A DNA stretch of 64,000 nucleotides from Candidatus Methylomirabilota bacterium (lineage in GTDB: Bacteria > Methylomirabilota > Methylomirabilia > Methylomirabilales > Methylomirabilaceae). Position 1 is the first letter of the stretch; each line of letters starts with the position of its first letter. Where the stretch lies: positions 36,727 to 100,726 of the forward strand of contig PQAM01000014.1 of the NCBI GenBank assembly GCA_003104975.1, written 5' to 3'. The position numbers were made by a program, and so were the translations under genes. The notes under the pieces are model-generated. The model was not told the origin of the DNA and made no database searches. It saw only the letters and a list, made by a program, of their open reading frames with translations. Positions 1 through 9,419 of the stretch are shown piece by piece.

Positions 1-314
1 AGCCGACGTATGTCGAGCGCCCCATCGGTCGTGTGGAGGTGCGTCAGGTCTTTGCGGTCCCGAAGGTAGGGACCATCGCCGGCTCGATGGTTGTGGAAGG
101 GAAGGTCTGTCGGGACAGTCAGATTCGTCTTATCCGGGACGGCAAGGTCGTTCACAAGGGGCGGGTCGGATCGCTTCGTCGGTTCAAAGAGGATGTTCGT
201 GAGGTGCAAAACGGATTTGAATGTGGCGTCGGTCTGGTGAACTTTAACGACGTCAAGGTTGGTGATGTCCTGGACGTGTTCGAACTGGAATCGATCGCTC
301 AAAAACTGTCATAG
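1..314 (+). CDS. infB: Translation initiation factor IF-2, C-terminal part
   Basis: This is the 3' end of infB; the open frame enters from the left edge (first full codon at base 3). The visible ~104 residues match the last beta-barrel domain of IF-2, which binds the fMet end of initiator tRNA. Typical features are the VEVRQVF...VPKVGTIAGS start, a GKV.RDSQIRLIRDG strand and an ending NDVKVGDVLDVFE. IF-2 is a cytoplasmic GTPase that places fMet-tRNA on the 30S subunit. It is followed by ylxP and rbfA, the usual nusA-infB-ylxP-rbfA-truB order, which supports the call. The GTP-binding domain lies outside the window. Confidence 0.95.
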   Translation, partial: PTYVERPIGRVEVRQVFAVPKVGTIAGSMVVEGKVCRDSQIRLIRDGKVVHKGRVGSLRRFKEDVREVQNGFECGVGLVNFNDVKVGDVLDVFELESIAQKLS

Positions 315-362
315 TGTCCACACTCAACACTGACCACTGAACACTCAACACTGCTTTATCGT

Positions 363-650
363 ATGACCGTTGGAACGTGCCGCGTCGAGTTATATCTGGC
401 CGGTAATAACTCCCTGAAGGGTAAGCGACGGGTTATCAAGAGCATGAAGGATCGTATCCGGGGCCGCTTCAACGTCTCGGTTGCCGAGGTCGATCGTCTC
501 GACGAATGGCAACGCGCGACGCTGGGAATCGCCTGCATCAGCAATAGTTCCCGATTGGTGGACGAGACCCTGACCAAGGTAGTGAACCTTATCGAAACCG
601 ACGCCGAGGCCTTGATTCTCGATTATGAGATCGAGCTGATGGCCCAGTAA
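363..650 (+). CDS. ylxP: DUF503 / YlxP-like small protein
   Basis: A 95-residue protein of the DUF503 (YlxP) family, normally found between infB and rbfA, as here. Seen: the opening TCRVELYLAGNNSLKGKRR, then a conserved basic stretch and FNVSVAEVDRLDEWQRATLG, which are the family's hallmarks. Related proteins are small ferredoxin-fold proteins. The family is linked to ribosome maturation mainly by gene context, and no reaction is established. The ATG at 363 is preceded by a 45-base gap made of short CACTCAACACTG-type repeats rather than by a clear Shine-Dalgarno, so its start is less firm than the family match. Confidence 0.88.
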   Translation: MTVGTCRVELYLAGNNSLKGKRRVIKSMKDRIRGRFNVSVAEVDRLDEWQRATLGIACISNSSRLVDETLTKVVNLIETDAEALILDYEIELMAQ

Positions 651-733
651 CGGCAGTCTTAAGTGTTCAGTGTATGGTTGGGAGTCACTCAACACTGAAC
701 ACTCAACACTCCCACGCTTCGGGGGGGACGGGG

Positions 734-1096
734 ATGCAAGGTAGACGGGCCGATCGGGTCGGCGCATTGATACAGGAAGAGCTGAGCCGTCTGATCCTCC
801 AGTCGGTGAAGGATCCGAGGGTTCGGTGTGTGACGGTCACCCGCGTCAGGGTAAGCGATGATCTGGAACACGCCCGGATCTATGTTGCCTCAATGGGTGG
901 CGACGAGAACCGGCGCCGGGAGGCGCTGGTTGGTCTGAAGTGTGCGGCCGGCTTTCTCCGCGGAGAATTGGGACGCCGGTTGTGCCTGCGCTACATCCCG
1001 GAGTTACTCTTTTTCCTCGATGATTCGCTGGAGCAAGAGATGCATCTGGCCGAGCTGTTCCGGCAGATCGAGGCGACAGGGACAAAGGAGCCATAA
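734..1096 (+). CDS. rbfA: 30S ribosome-binding factor A
   Basis: RbfA is a single KH-like domain protein that binds the 30S subunit and helps process the 5' end of 16S rRNA. Seen: MQGRRADRVGALIQEELSRL at the start, then V.DPRV..VTVTRV.VSDDLEHARIYVA, then LRLRYIPELLFFLDDS-like text near the C-terminus, all typical of the family. The protein is 120 residues, the normal length. A longer reading could begin at 674, but the added 20 residues are encoded by intergenic CACTCAACACT repeats. The ATG at 734 follows a G-rich Shine-Dalgarno-like run and starts exactly where RbfA homology starts, so 734 is chosen. Confidence 0.93.
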   Translation: MQGRRADRVGALIQEELSRLILQSVKDPRVRCVTVTRVRVSDDLEHARIYVASMGGDENRRREALVGLKCAAGFLRGELGRRLCLRYIPELLFFLDDSLEQEMHLAELFRQIEATGTKEP

Positions 1097-1098
1097 CC

Positions 1099-1971
1099 AT
1101 GGCGAGCCGTGTCGATCTGCATCTGCATACTACGGCCTCTGATGGCGCGCTTCGGCCCAACGAGCTGGTGCGGGCCGCCGACTCCATCGGGATCCGCGTC
1201 ATCGCGGTCACCGACCACGACAGTGTGAACGGAATCGCCGAGGCGCAAGAGGCTGCCTTAGACCTGGCCCTCGAGGTGATCCCGGGAATCGAGATCAGCG
1301 CAAGTCTGGACCGCGACGATATCCATGTCCTGGGTTATCTGCTGGATCCGAACGAGCCGTCCCTGCAGACGGCTCTCCGCCGGCTTCGCGAGGACCGACT
1401 TGCTCAGGCCCGCGCCATGGTCGAGCGACTGGGCGCGCTCGGCCATCCGCTTGAGTGGGATCGTGTGATGGCCATTGCCGACGGGGGATCGGTCGGACGG
1501 CCGCACATCGCGAAGGCCCTGGTAGAGCGCGGCGCCGTTGCCACCGTGGATGAGGCATTCTCGCAGTTTCTGCGGCGGGGGGGTCCGGGCTATGTCGAAG
1601 GCCCGACGATCCTCCCGCAAGAGGCAGTCGAGCTCATCAGGGGGGCTCACGGTCTACCCTCTCTGGCGCACCCGATCATTGTGGGGGCCAGCGACTACCA
1701 TCCGGATCTCGAGCGATTGCTCCCGATATTGAAGGAGGCGGGCCTGGAGGGGATTGAGACCTACTATAAAGGGTATACCCCGGAGATCACCGCCTCCCTG
1801 CTCGCTATTGTCGACCAATATCGATTGATCCCCACTGGTGGGAGCGATTTCCACGGCGGTGGGGTTGTTGCCGACGCCGAGTTAGGCGGGGTTGAGGTAC
1901 CCTGGGAGAGTGTCGAGCGTTTGCGGAGCAGAAGACAGGAATTGGATGCACGGCGGGTGACCGCCAACTAA
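1099..1971 (+). CDS. PHP-domain phosphoesterase (RNase AM / nucleoside bisphosphate phosphatase type)
   Basis: A 290-residue stand-alone PHP metal-dependent phosphoesterase. Seen: the metal ligands in DLHLHTTASDG (residues ~5-15), AVTDHDS (~36-42), an IPGIEIS block (~60-66), a SLAHP block near residue 190 and GGSDFHGG near residue 249, in the order expected of the family. Relatives such as YciV (RNase AM) trim RNA 5' ends or dephosphorylate 3',5'-nucleoside bisphosphates. The gene starts 2 bases after rbfA and is followed directly by truB. Many bacteria carry the oligoribonuclease nrnA in this slot, so a role in turnover of short RNA or pAp is a reasonable inference. The exact substrate is not shown. 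Confidence 0.85.
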   Translation: MASRVDLHLHTTASDGALRPNELVRAADSIGIRVIAVTDHDSVNGIAEAQEAALDLALEVIPGIEISASLDRDDIHVLGYLLDPNEPSLQTALRRLREDRLAQARAMVERLGALGHPLEWDRVMAIADGGSVGRPHIAKALVERGAVATVDEAFSQFLRRGGPGYVEGPTILPQEAVELIRGAHGLPSLAHPIIVGASDYHPDLERLLPILKEAGLEGIETYYKGYTPEITASLLAIVDQYRLIPTGGSDFHGGGVVADAELGGVEVPWESVERLRSRRQELDARRVTAN

Positions 1972-1983
1972 TTGCTGGGGCGT

Positions 1984-2928
1984 ATGATGGAACTGAGCGG
2001 AGTCTTGAATATCAATAAGCCAAGTGGGATGACCTCCCATGACGTGGTGGACGTGGTGCGGCGTCTGCTGAAGATGCGCCGCGTCGGCCACACCGGTACG
2101 CTTGATCCGAGGGCGACCGGTGTGCTGCCGTTGTGTATCGGACGGGCCACTCGAATCGCGCAATTTCTCACCCAGGCGGATAAAGAGTATCTGATCACGA
2201 TGCGGCTCGGTATCACGACGGACACCCTGGATGCGGACGGCAAGGTGCTGTCGACAACCGATCATGTCGATGTCGACCCTGCCCGACTGCGGGAGGTCTT
2301 GGACAGCTTTGTGGGAGAGATCCAGCAGGTGCCGCCCCTGTTCTCTGCGAAGAAGCATCACGGGGAGCGGCTCTATCGTCTGGCTCGCCGGGGTGAGACG
2401 GTTGAACGGCAGCCGATTGCGGTGCGGATCCATGAGCTGACATTGCTGGAGTGCGACGTGCCCTTCGTCCGGTTCCGCGTCAGTTGCTCGAAGGGGACGT
2501 ACGCGCGCACCCTGTGTGATGACGTCGGTCGCATCCTGGGATGCGGGGCGCACCTGTATGCGTTGACCCGTGTCCGGTCCGGCCGCTTCCTGATTGACGA
2601 GGCGCTGACGCTGGAGCAGCTTGAGCAGGCCGTCGTAGAAGACCGTATTCGCGATGTGTTGATTCCAATCGGCGAGGCGTTGGGCCATCTCCCGATGGTC
2701 AGGATCCACCCCGAGTCCTCTCGATGCGTGGTCCAGGGGGTCGGAATGGCGGCCGGCGCGCTGTTAAGCTTTCCTGTCGAGGTGGAAAAGGGGGACCTTG
2801 TCCGGGTCCTGGGATACCGGCGCCAACTGTTGTCGCTGGCTGAGGCGACGGTGACCGGCCGGGAATTCCCCGCGGTCGATCCGCGCCGGATCGTATTGCG
2901 GCCGGTACGGGTCCTTGCCGGCCAATGA
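1984..2928 (+). CDS. truB: tRNA pseudouridine(55) synthase
   Basis: TruB makes pseudouridine 55 in the T-loop of tRNAs. Seen: the N-terminal GVLNINKPSGMTSHDVV motif, the catalytic aspartate in GHTGTLDPRATGVLPL, the KEYL region, FSAKKHHGERLYRLARRGE and the SKGTYARTL motif. A C-terminal PUA-like part follows residue ~240. Start: an in-frame TTG at 1972 would add four residues, but the ATG pair at 1984/1987 begins where family homology does; either ATG is possible. The last codons overlap the ribF start (ATGA at 2925-2928), showing translational coupling inside the rbfA-truB-ribF-rpsO-pnp operon. Confidence 0.94.
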   Translation: MMELSGVLNINKPSGMTSHDVVDVVRRLLKMRRVGHTGTLDPRATGVLPLCIGRATRIAQFLTQADKEYLITMRLGITTDTLDADGKVLSTTDHVDVDPARLREVLDSFVGEIQQVPPLFSAKKHHGERLYRLARRGETVERQPIAVRIHELTLLECDVPFVRFRVSCSKGTYARTLCDDVGRILGCGAHLYALTRVRSGRFLIDEALTLEQLEQAVVEDRIRDVLIPIGEALGHLPMVRIHPESSRCVVQGVGMAAGALLSFPVEVEKGDLVRVLGYRRQLLSLAEATVTGREFPAVDPRRIVLRPVRVLAGQ

Positions 2929-3935
2929 TTGTTGTCGAGCGTATTGAGGATCTGGAGGGTGCGTATCCCTCGTCAGCGGTGGCGGTCGGGACATTCGACG
3001 GGGTGCATCTCGGACATCGCGAGATTTTGAGCCGCGTGGTGCGGCGTGCTCGTCGGGATGGGGAGACGGCGGTTGTTTTTACCTTCGTGCGACATCCGCT
3101 GGAGGTGGTCAATCCACTCAACACCCCGCCCCTTATTACGCCGCTCTCGATTAAACGCGACATCCTGGCGGCGATCGGCATCGATCTCACGATCGCCGTC
3201 GACTTTACCCCGTCCCTGGCCGCGACCTCTCCGCGCGATTTCGTCACGCGCTACCTGGTTGATCGACTCGGAGCGCGGTTTGTGTGTATCGGGTATGACT
3301 TCGCCTTCGGGCGGGCCCGGGCGGGATCGGTGGAACTGCTCAGGGCGCTCGGTGCGGAGCATGGGTTCGAACTTGAGGTGGTCCCCGCGATGACGGTTGA
3401 CGGCCACGTGGTGAGTTCCACCTCCATCCGCCGTCTACTTGCACGGGGAGATCTGTACCGAGCGACGCGCCTGTTGGGGCGACCGTACGCGATTCGGGGG
3501 GTCGTTGAACGCGGCGCCAGACGGGGCAGGGCGCTGGGCTATCCGACGGCCAATCTCCCCGTCACGTCGGATGTCATGGTACCGGATGGCGTCTACGCCG
3601 GCCAGGCGTGGATCAAACAGGGGCTGCACAAGGCGCTGATCAACATCGGGCGGGCCCCAACCTTCGGCAATGAGGCGAGACGGGTGGAGGTCCACCTGCT
3701 GAAGGCCCAGGAAGAGGAATTGTACGGAGAGACGATGACACTCTTCTTCATTGAACGCCTGCGGGACGAGCGGCGTTTTGACGACCCGTCATTGCTCCAG
3801 ACCCAGATCGACTGCGACAAGCGGGCGGCGGAGGCGGTATTGGCCGCTTTCCCGCGGTTTGCACCGGAAGAATGGGCTTTACTCCAGGGTGGGCCTGTGC
3901 TATCGTACTCGCGGTTTCAGGTATCTATTGAATAA
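2925..3935 (+). CDS. ribF: Bifunctional riboflavin kinase / FMN adenylyltransferase
   Basis: RibF converts riboflavin to FMN and then FAD. Seen: the N-terminal nucleotidyltransferase domain with [14 protein letters not shown] (residues ~22-35) and [14 protein letters not shown] (~165-178), then the C-terminal flavokinase domain with [12 protein letters not shown] (~202-213), DGVYAG and a long [10 protein letters not shown] segment. The length of 336 is slightly above the usual ~310. It overlaps the truB stop by 4 bases and is followed 19 bases later by rpsO, so it belongs to the same transcript. The ribF-rpsO neighbourhood is common in bacteria. Confidence 0.95.
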   Translation: MIVVERIEDLEGAYPSSAVAVGTFDGVHLGHREILSRVVRRARRDGETAVVFTFVRHPLEVVNPLNTPPLITPLSIKRDILAAIGIDLTIAVDFTPSLAATSPRDFVTRYLVDRLGARFVCIGYDFAFGRARAGSVELLRALGAEHGFELEVVPAMTVDGHVVSSTSIRRLLARGDLYRATRLLGRPYAIRGVVERGARRGRALGYPTANLPVTSDVMVPDGVYAGQAWIKQGLHKALINIGRAPTFGNEARRVEVHLLKAQEEELYGETMTLFFIERLRDERRFDDPSLLQTQIDCDKRAAEAVLAAFPRFAPEEWALLQGGPVLSYSRFQVSIE

Positions 3936-3954
3936 GAAAGGAGGACACGGCTTC

Positions 3955-4224
3955 GTGGGCAAGGCGTCTACAAACAAGCACGAGATCATCGGACAGTATC
4001 GGCTGCATGAGACCGACTCCGGCTCGCCGGATGTACAGATTGCGCTCCTCACCGGACGGATCGGCTATCTGACCGAACATCTGAACAGCCACAAGAAGGA
4101 TTTCCACTCCAGACGGGGGCTGCTCCGCCTCGTCGCACGGCGCCGGAAGCTCTTGGATTACCTCAAGAGCAAAGACACCAACAGATACAAGCAGATCATC
4201 GAAAGGTTGGGAATCCGTAAATGA
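3955..4224 (+). CDS. rpsO: 30S ribosomal protein S15
   Basis: S15 binds 16S rRNA helices 20-22 early in 30S assembly and often represses its own mRNA. Seen: [34 protein letters not shown] and a C-terminal IERLGIRK, all diagnostic. With the GTG start at 3955 the protein is 89 residues, exactly the usual length. A strong Shine-Dalgarno, AAAGGAGG, lies at 3937-3944. An upstream ATG at 3751 would give a long fusion that runs over ribF in another frame and is rejected. The stop overlaps the pnp start (ATGA), the classic rpsO-pnp pairing. Confidence 0.96.
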   Translation: MGKASTNKHEIIGQYRLHETDSGSPDVQIALLTGRIGYLTEHLNSHKKDFHSRRGLLRLVARRRKLLDYLKSKDTNRYKQIIERLGIRK

Positions 4225-6332
4225 GCTGTCGGGTTGAGCGGATCATCGAAGGTAAACCGTTACGTATCGAGACCGGGCGTGTGGCCAGGCAGGCCGATGG
4301 CGCCGTGTTGGTTCAGTATGGCGATACGGTTGTGCTGGTCACGGTCGTAGCATCAAAACAGGCGCGGCAGGGGATCGATTTCTTTCCACTCACCGTCGAT
4401 TATCAGGAGCGGGCCTACGCAGCCGGAAAAATTCCGGGCGGTTTTTTCAAGCGTGAGGGTAAACCCCACGACAAGGAAACCCTGACCTCACGCCTGATCG
4501 ATCGTCCACTCCGCCCCCTCTTCCCGGACGGCTATCGACAGGATGTGCAGATCATTGCGACGGTCCTGTCGGCCGACCAGCAGAACGATCCCGACGTCCT
4601 CGCGGTATTAGGCGCCTCCGCTGCGCTCAGCATCGCGCCGATCCCGTTTTTGGGTCCGATCGGGGCGGTCCGCGTGGGCCGGGTCGGGGGCAGATTGCTC
4701 CTGAACCCCACCTATGGCCAGATGCAGGAATCGGACATCGATATGGTGGTCGCGGGGACCAGGAATGCCGTAGTCATGCTGGAGGCCGGCGCCAACGAGG
4801 TCCCGGAGGACGCCATGGTTGAGGCGATCGAGTTCGGTCATAAGGGGATGCAGCCCTTGATCGACATGGTGCTGGAGCTGGCTCATGCGCTCCGGATCGA
4901 AAAGGCGCCCTTCCAGGTCGCGCCCCCGGATCCGGACCTGCGTGATCGTGTCAGCGCCATGGTCCGTCAGGGACTCCGGGCGTTGGCCGGCGTTGCCGAG
5001 AAGGAGGAGCACCGCAGCCGTCGGCAGCAGCTCTTTGATGAGGTGATGGCGGCGTTTGCCGACGAGCCGGACAACCGGAAGTCGACGGTCGGTGGACTGT
5101 TTGAGGCCATCGAGCATGAGGAGTTGCGTCGCATGATTCTGGAAGAGGGGCGGCGGGCAGACGGACGGTCGCTGGAGCAGGTCCGACCGATCACCGCCGA
5201 GGTCGGCGTCCTGCCCAGAACGCACGGGTCGGCCCTCTTTACCAGGGGTCAGACGCAGGCGCTTGTGACCACGACGCTCGGGACATCGGAGGACGAACAG
5301 CGTCTGGACGACCTTGAAGGAGAGGCCACCAAACGGTTTATGCTTCATTACAACTTTCCGCCGTTCAGTGTCGGCGAGGTCAGGTTCATGCGCGGTCCCG
5401 GACGGCGCGAGATCGGACACGGGGCATTGGCCGAGCGGGCGCTCCTCGCGGCACTGCCGCCGAAAGAGGAGTTCTCGTATACCCTTCGCATCGTGTCGGA
5501 TATTCTCGAATCGAATGGATCGTCCTCGATGGCGACGGTGTGCGGGGCGAGCCTCAGCCTGATGGATGCAGGCGTGCCGATCCGATCGGCGGTGGCGGGG
5601 GTCGCGATGGGGCTTGTCGTCGAGGGCGAGCAGACCGCGATTCTTACCGATATCATCGGACTTGAGGACCACCTTGGCGATATGGATTTCAAGGTCGCCG
5701 GGACCCGCAAGGGGATTACGGCACTGCAACTGGACATCAAGACCCAGGGGATTGCGCCGAGCCTCATGCCGAAGGCGATGGGACAGGCCAGGCGCGCCCG
5801 TTTGCACATCCTGGACCAGATGGACCAAGCCATTGCCACACCGCGGTCGACTATCTCGGCCTATGCGCCGCGCATCATTACGTTGATGATCCCGGTCGAT
5901 AAGATCCGCGATGTCATCGGTCCGGGCGGCAAGGTGATTCGAGGGATTGTGGCGGACTCCGGGGCCAAGATCGATGTGTCGGACGACGGGCGGGTCGAGA
6001 TCGCCTCGGTCGACGGAGAGGCCGCGCAGAAGGCGTTGTCGATCATCAGCAAGATTGTCGAGGTTCCCGAGGTCGGGAAGGTCTATCAAGGGAAGGTCGT
6101 CAAGATCATGGACTTTGGCGCCTTCGTACAGATCTTGCCGGGAACCGATGGCCTGCTGCACATCTCACAGATTGCCGAGCACCGGGTCAAACGGGTCGAG
6201 GATGTCCTGGCGGAAGGGGATGAGGTCGCGGTCAAGGTGATCGATGTCGACAAGAACGGAAAGATCCGGTTGAGTCGGAAAGAGGTGTTGCAGGCGGAGG
6301 CGCAGGTCAAGACGGAGCAAAGGCCGTCGTAA
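4221..6332 (+). CDS. pnp: Polyribonucleotide nucleotidyltransferase (PNPase)
   Basis: PNPase degrades RNA 3' to 5' with phosphate and is a core part of the degradosome. At 703 residues it is full length. Domains in order: first RNase PH-like domain (~10-220) with [20 protein letters not shown], a helical linker, second RNase PH domain (~310-540) with [19 protein letters not shown] and [10 protein letters not shown], a KH domain (~553-612) with [11 protein letters not shown], and an S1 domain (~620-690) with [14 protein letters not shown]. It overlaps rpsO by 4 bases and the M16 protease starts 4 bases after its stop. That arrangement (rpsO-pnp-M16) is seen in many bacteria. Confidence 0.97.
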   Translation: MSCRVERIIEGKPLRIETGRVARQADGAVLVQYGDTVVLVTVVASKQARQGIDFFPLTVDYQERAYAAGKIPGGFFKREGKPHDKETLTSRLIDRPLRPLFPDGYRQDVQIIATVLSADQQNDPDVLAVLGASAALSIAPIPFLGPIGAVRVGRVGGRLLLNPTYGQMQESDIDMVVAGTRNAVVMLEAGANEVPEDAMVEAIEFGHKGMQPLIDMVLELAHALRIEKAPFQVAPPDPDLRDRVSAMVRQGLRALAGVAEKEEHRSRRQQLFDEVMAAFADEPDNRKSTVGGLFEAIEHEELRRMILEEGRRADGRSLEQVRPITAEVGVLPRTHGSALFTRGQTQALVTTTLGTSEDEQRLDDLEGEATKRFMLHYNFPPFSVGEVRFMRGPGRREIGHGALAERALLAALPPKEEFSYTLRIVSDILESNGSSSMATVCGASLSLMDAGVPIRSAVAGVAMGLVVEGEQTAILTDIIGLEDHLGDMDFKVAGTRKGITALQLDIKTQGIAPSLMPKAMGQARRARLHILDQMDQAIATPRSTISAYAPRIITLMIPVDKIRDVIGPGGKVIRGIVADSGAKIDVSDDGRVEIASVDGEAAQKALSIISKIVEVPEVGKVYQGKVVKIMDFGAFVQILPGTDGLLHISQIAEHRVKRVEDVLAEGDEVAVKVIDVDKNGKIRLSRKEVLQAEAQVKTEQRPS

Positions 6333-6336
6333 GTGT

Positions 6337-7590
6337 ATGGGCCGTCTCTCCTATAATCGTCAGGTGTTGCCGAACGGGATGGTCGTGCTCAGCGAGCGGA
6401 TGCCCGCCGTCAAGTCGGCGACTATCGGCGTCTGGGTCCGGGTCGGGTCGCGGGATGAGGCGGCCGAGGCGGCCGGCATCTCGCATTTTATCGAGCACAT
6501 GCTTTTCAAGGGGACCGGGCGGCGCAGCGCGCAGGAGATCGCCGCCGCCATCGACGCCGTCGGCGGCACGCTTGACGCCTTCACCAGCCGTGAGACCACC
6601 TGTTTCTATGCCAAGGTCCTCGGTGAGCACCTCCCTCTGGCGATCGATCTCCTGTCTGACACCTTTCTTCACTCCAATCTTGACCCCAAGGATATCGAGC
6701 GGGAGCGGGACGTCGTCCTCCAGGAGATCAAGATGGTGGAGGATACCCCAGACGACCTGGTCCACGACCTCTTTGCGGAGGCGATCTGGAGCGATCACCC
6801 GGTGGCCAGACCGATCCTTGGGCGGAAGGAGACCGTACGAGCGTTTACGCGGGACGATGTGCGCGGCCATATGGAGCGTTTCTACCGGCCTGACCGCACC
6901 ATCGTTGTCGCAGCGGGCGATCTGGAGCATGAGCGGCTGGTCGACCTGGTGGTCGGGGCATTCAACGGGTTTGAAGGCCGATCGGTCCATACCGATCTGC
7001 CGCCGCCGAGCTGCACGGCGGCGGTCAGGGTGGAGGAGCGCGATACGGCCCAGCTTCACCTCTGTCTCGGGGTGGATGGCCTGCCGCACGCGCACCGGGA
7101 TCGGTACGCGCTCTATTTGCTCAACGCCATGTTGGGCGGCAGCATGAGCTCCCGACTCTTTCAGGAGGTGCGGGAAAAGCGAGGGCTTGCGTATTCGATC
7201 TACTCCTACCAGGCATCCTATCGCGATTGTGGTCTGCTGGTCGTCTATGCCGGCACCGATCCGGATTCCTCCAGCCAGGTCGTCGACCTGATTCGGGCCG
7301 AGTGCGCCCGTTTACGCAACGAACCGATCGATCCGGTCGATCTCCAGCGGGCAAAGGATCAGTTGAAGGGGAATCTGCTGCTCGGTCTGGAGGGGACCGG
7401 CAGTCGGATGACGCGTCTGGCAAAGACCGAGATCTATTTCGAGGGTACCTATAGCCTGGATGATATCATCGCCGGGATCGATGCGGTGTCCATGGATCAG
7501 TTCGAGTCGCTGACGAGGCGGATCCTGCGTGACGAGGCGTTTGCTATCACGACCATCGGTCCTGTTGCTCAGGCGGCCCTCCTGTCATAA
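6337..7590 (+). CDS. M16-family zinc protease (YmxG/PqqL-like)
   Basis: A 417-residue single-chain member of the M16 (pitrilysin/processing peptidase) family. Seen: the inverted zinc motif HFIEHMLFKGT (HxxEH, residues ~48-52) with the distant glutamate expected around residue 129 in LVHDLFAEAIW, and the C-terminal M16 half with the RGLAYSIYSYQA region (~285-300). No signal peptide is evident, so it is probably cytoplasmic, like the YmxG proteins that follow pnp in many genomes. It most likely degrades peptides; the true substrate is not known. Four bases separate it from pnp. Confidence 0.9.
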   Translation: MGRLSYNRQVLPNGMVVLSERMPAVKSATIGVWVRVGSRDEAAEAAGISHFIEHMLFKGTGRRSAQEIAAAIDAVGGTLDAFTSRETTCFYAKVLGEHLPLAIDLLSDTFLHSNLDPKDIERERDVVLQEIKMVEDTPDDLVHDLFAEAIWSDHPVARPILGRKETVRAFTRDDVRGHMERFYRPDRTIVVAAGDLEHERLVDLVVGAFNGFEGRSVHTDLPPPSCTAAVRVEERDTAQLHLCLGVDGLPHAHRDRYALYLLNAMLGGSMSSRLFQEVREKRGLAYSIYSYQASYRDCGLLVVYAGTDPDSSSQVVDLIRAECARLRNEPIDPVDLQRAKDQLKGNLLLGLEGTGSRMTRLAKTEIYFEGTYSLDDIIAGIDAVSMDQFESLTRRILRDEAFAITTIGPVAQAALLS

Positions 7591-7676
7591 GAACAGGGTG
7601 TAGGGTTGAGGGTGTAGGGCGCAAAGGCTCAATATTCATCCAATCACTAACCGCTTATCACTAGCCACTGACTGTC

Positions 7677-8969
7677 ATGATTCCCCGCTACGCACTGCCC
7701 CGGATGGTCTCTGTATGGGAACCGCAGAGCCGCTACGCCGCCTGGTTGCGGATCGAGCTGTTGGCGTGCGAGGCATGGGTCGAGCTGGGCGTCGTCCCGC
7801 GTGAGGCGCTCCACGTCATCCGGGAGCGGGCCGATTTCGACATCGATCGTATCCAGGAGATCGAACGGGAGGTTCGCCACGACGTTATCGCCTTTGTCTC
7901 GGCGGTGGCGGAACGGGTCGGCCCGGAGGCGCGTTACCTGCACTTCGGTCTGACCTCCTATGATGTGGTAGATACGGCCCTGGCGGTGCTGCTCCAGCAG
8001 GCCGCCGACATTCTGTTGGACGACCTGGGGGCGCTCTCCAGAACCGTCGCCGACCTCGCCCGACGCCATAAACGTACGATCATGATCGGGCGGACGCACG
8101 GCATCCATGCCGAGCCGACCACCTTCGGCCTGAAGCTGGCGCTCTGGTACTGCGAGGTGGAGCGGAATCTCGACCGTCTCCGACGGGCCAGGGAGAGTGT
8201 GGCCTACGGCAAGCTCTCCGGCGCCGTCGGGACCTTCGCCCACCTGCCGCTGTTTGTGGAGCAGTATGTCTGCTCGCGCCTCGGGCTCAAGCCGGCGCCG
8301 ATCTCCAGCCAGATCATCTCCAGGGATCGGCACGCGGAATTCCTGCAGACGCTGGCGCTGATCGGAACCTCGCTCGACAAGTTTGCCGTCGAGATCCGTC
8401 ATCTGCAGCGGACCGAGGTGCGCGAGGTGGAGGAGCCGTTTGTCGAGGGTCAGAAGGGTTCGTCGGCCATGCCGCACAAGCGAAATCCGGTTGCCTGTGA
8501 ACAGGTGTCCGGGTTGGCGCGACTGCTGAGGAGCTACGCCCAGTCCGGCCTGGAGAATGTGCCGCTGTGGCACGAGCGCGACATCAGCCACTCCTCGGTA
8601 GAACGGGTGATCCTTCCCGATGCGACCATCCTGCTGGACTACCTGCTGGTCCGGTTCCGGGAGGTGCTTGAGGGTCTGCGGGTCTATCCGGATCGGATGC
8701 GACGCAACCTGGAGCTGACGGGAGGGCTGGTATTTTCTGAGGCGGTCTTGCTGGCGCTGATCGGGAAGGGGCTCACCCGGGAAGAGGGCTACCGGCTGGT
8801 GCAGCGACATGCCATGCAGGCGTGGGAGTCGGGGGAGGCGTTCAAGCCGCTCCTGTTGGCCGATCCGGAGATCGGTCGACACCTCTCTCCCGCCGAGGTT
8901 GAAAGTTGCTTTGATCTGGACTATCATCTGCGGCATCTGGACGATATCTTCGCCCGCGTCGGCCTGTAA
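7677..8969 (+). CDS. purB: Adenylosuccinate lyase
   Basis: PurB acts twice in purine synthesis, splitting fumarate from SAICAR and from adenylosuccinate. Seen: the fumarase-superfamily signature GSSAMPHKRNP (residues ~262-272), the catalytic histidine region GRTHGIHAEPTTFG (~138-151), and HFGLTSYDVVDTA near residue 85. Its 430 residues are normal for the short bacterial form. It opens a purine cluster: purS, purQ and purL follow after a repeat-filled gap. The 86-base leader contains a short GGGTGTAGGG low-complexity stretch and CACTA-rich DNA like that before ylxP and rbfA. Confidence 0.96.
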   Translation: MIPRYALPRMVSVWEPQSRYAAWLRIELLACEAWVELGVVPREALHVIRERADFDIDRIQEIEREVRHDVIAFVSAVAERVGPEARYLHFGLTSYDVVDTALAVLLQQAADILLDDLGALSRTVADLARRHKRTIMIGRTHGIHAEPTTFGLKLALWYCEVERNLDRLRRARESVAYGKLSGAVGTFAHLPLFVEQYVCSRLGLKPAPISSQIISRDRHAEFLQTLALIGTSLDKFAVEIRHLQRTEVREVEEPFVEGQKGSSAMPHKRNPVACEQVSGLARLLRSYAQSGLENVPLWHERDISHSSVERVILPDATILLDYLLVRFREVLEGLRVYPDRMRRNLELTGGLVFSEAVLLALIGKGLTREEGYRLVQRHAMQAWESGEAFKPLLLADPEIGRHLSPAEVESCFDLDYHLRHLDDIFARVGL

Positions 8970-9000
8970 TGCAGTGAATCTAATACCGTATTCATTCTGG

Positions 9001-9135
9001 AGCCGTCATTCCCGCGAAAGCGGGAATCCAGAACTCCCGGTATTTCCTGGATTCCGGCTCGCGCCCGCGATGCGGGCTCGTCCGGAATGACGTCCGCAAA
9101 ATAGGTAGCGAATTTCAGAAACAGGACACTAGCAA
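9001..9135 (+). repeat. Dispersed MITE-like repeat, copy A (dRS3-type core)
   Basis: The gap between purB and purS is filled by one copy of a repeat seen at least seven more times in the window. Its core begins GTCATTCCCGCGAAAGCGGG, a 20-base inverted-repeat motif of the ATTCCC-N8-GGGAAT type, and closes with CCGGAATGACG near 9081-9092. An outer flank ends in GGACACTAG near 9125-9134, resembling the ends of other copies. It is non-coding and probably mobilised in trans. Confidence 0.8.
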
Positions 9136-9164
9136 CGTCAGACGCTCATACTCAACACGCCCAA

Positions 9165-9419
9165 ATGTTAACCGCAAAGATCTACGTGACACTGAAGCCC
9201 GGCGTCCTCGACGCCCAGGGCGATACGGTCCGGTCGGCCCTGCAGACGCTCGGCTTTGAAGGGCTTACCGACGTACGGGTCGGTAAGTTTATGGTGTTGA
9301 CGCTGAACGGCCTGACCACGGAGCAGGCGACGGCACAGGTCGACGAGATGTGCAGGCGGCTGCTGGCGAACCCGGTGATCGAAGACTATCGCTTCGAGCT
9401 GCAGGAGGCCGCGACATGA
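9165..9419 (+). CDS. purS: Phosphoribosylformylglycinamidine synthase subunit PurS
   Basis: PurS is the small bridging subunit of the three-part FGAM synthase, linking the glutaminase PurQ to the small-type PurL. Seen: 84 residues with the family pattern KIYVTLKPGVLDAQGDTVRS, ALQTLGF and DVRVGKF, and an NPVIEDYRFE-like ending. The stop overlaps the purQ start (ATGA at 9416-9419), indicating coupled translation. The presence of purS agrees with a purL of only 738 residues, so the organism uses the Bacillus-type complex rather than the long E. coli single chain. Confidence 0.95.
   Translation: MLTAKIYVTLKPGVLDAQGDTVRSALQTLGFEGLTDVRVGKFMVLTLNGLTTEQATAQVDEMCRRLLANPVIEDYRFELQEAAT

Noticed and set aside
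4608..6161. Long minus-strand open frame (517 codons) opposite pnp
   Set aside because: It lies wholly antisense to the well-matched PNPase gene, has no recognisable domain and an odd His/Arg/Asp-rich composition typical of antisense GC-rich frames.
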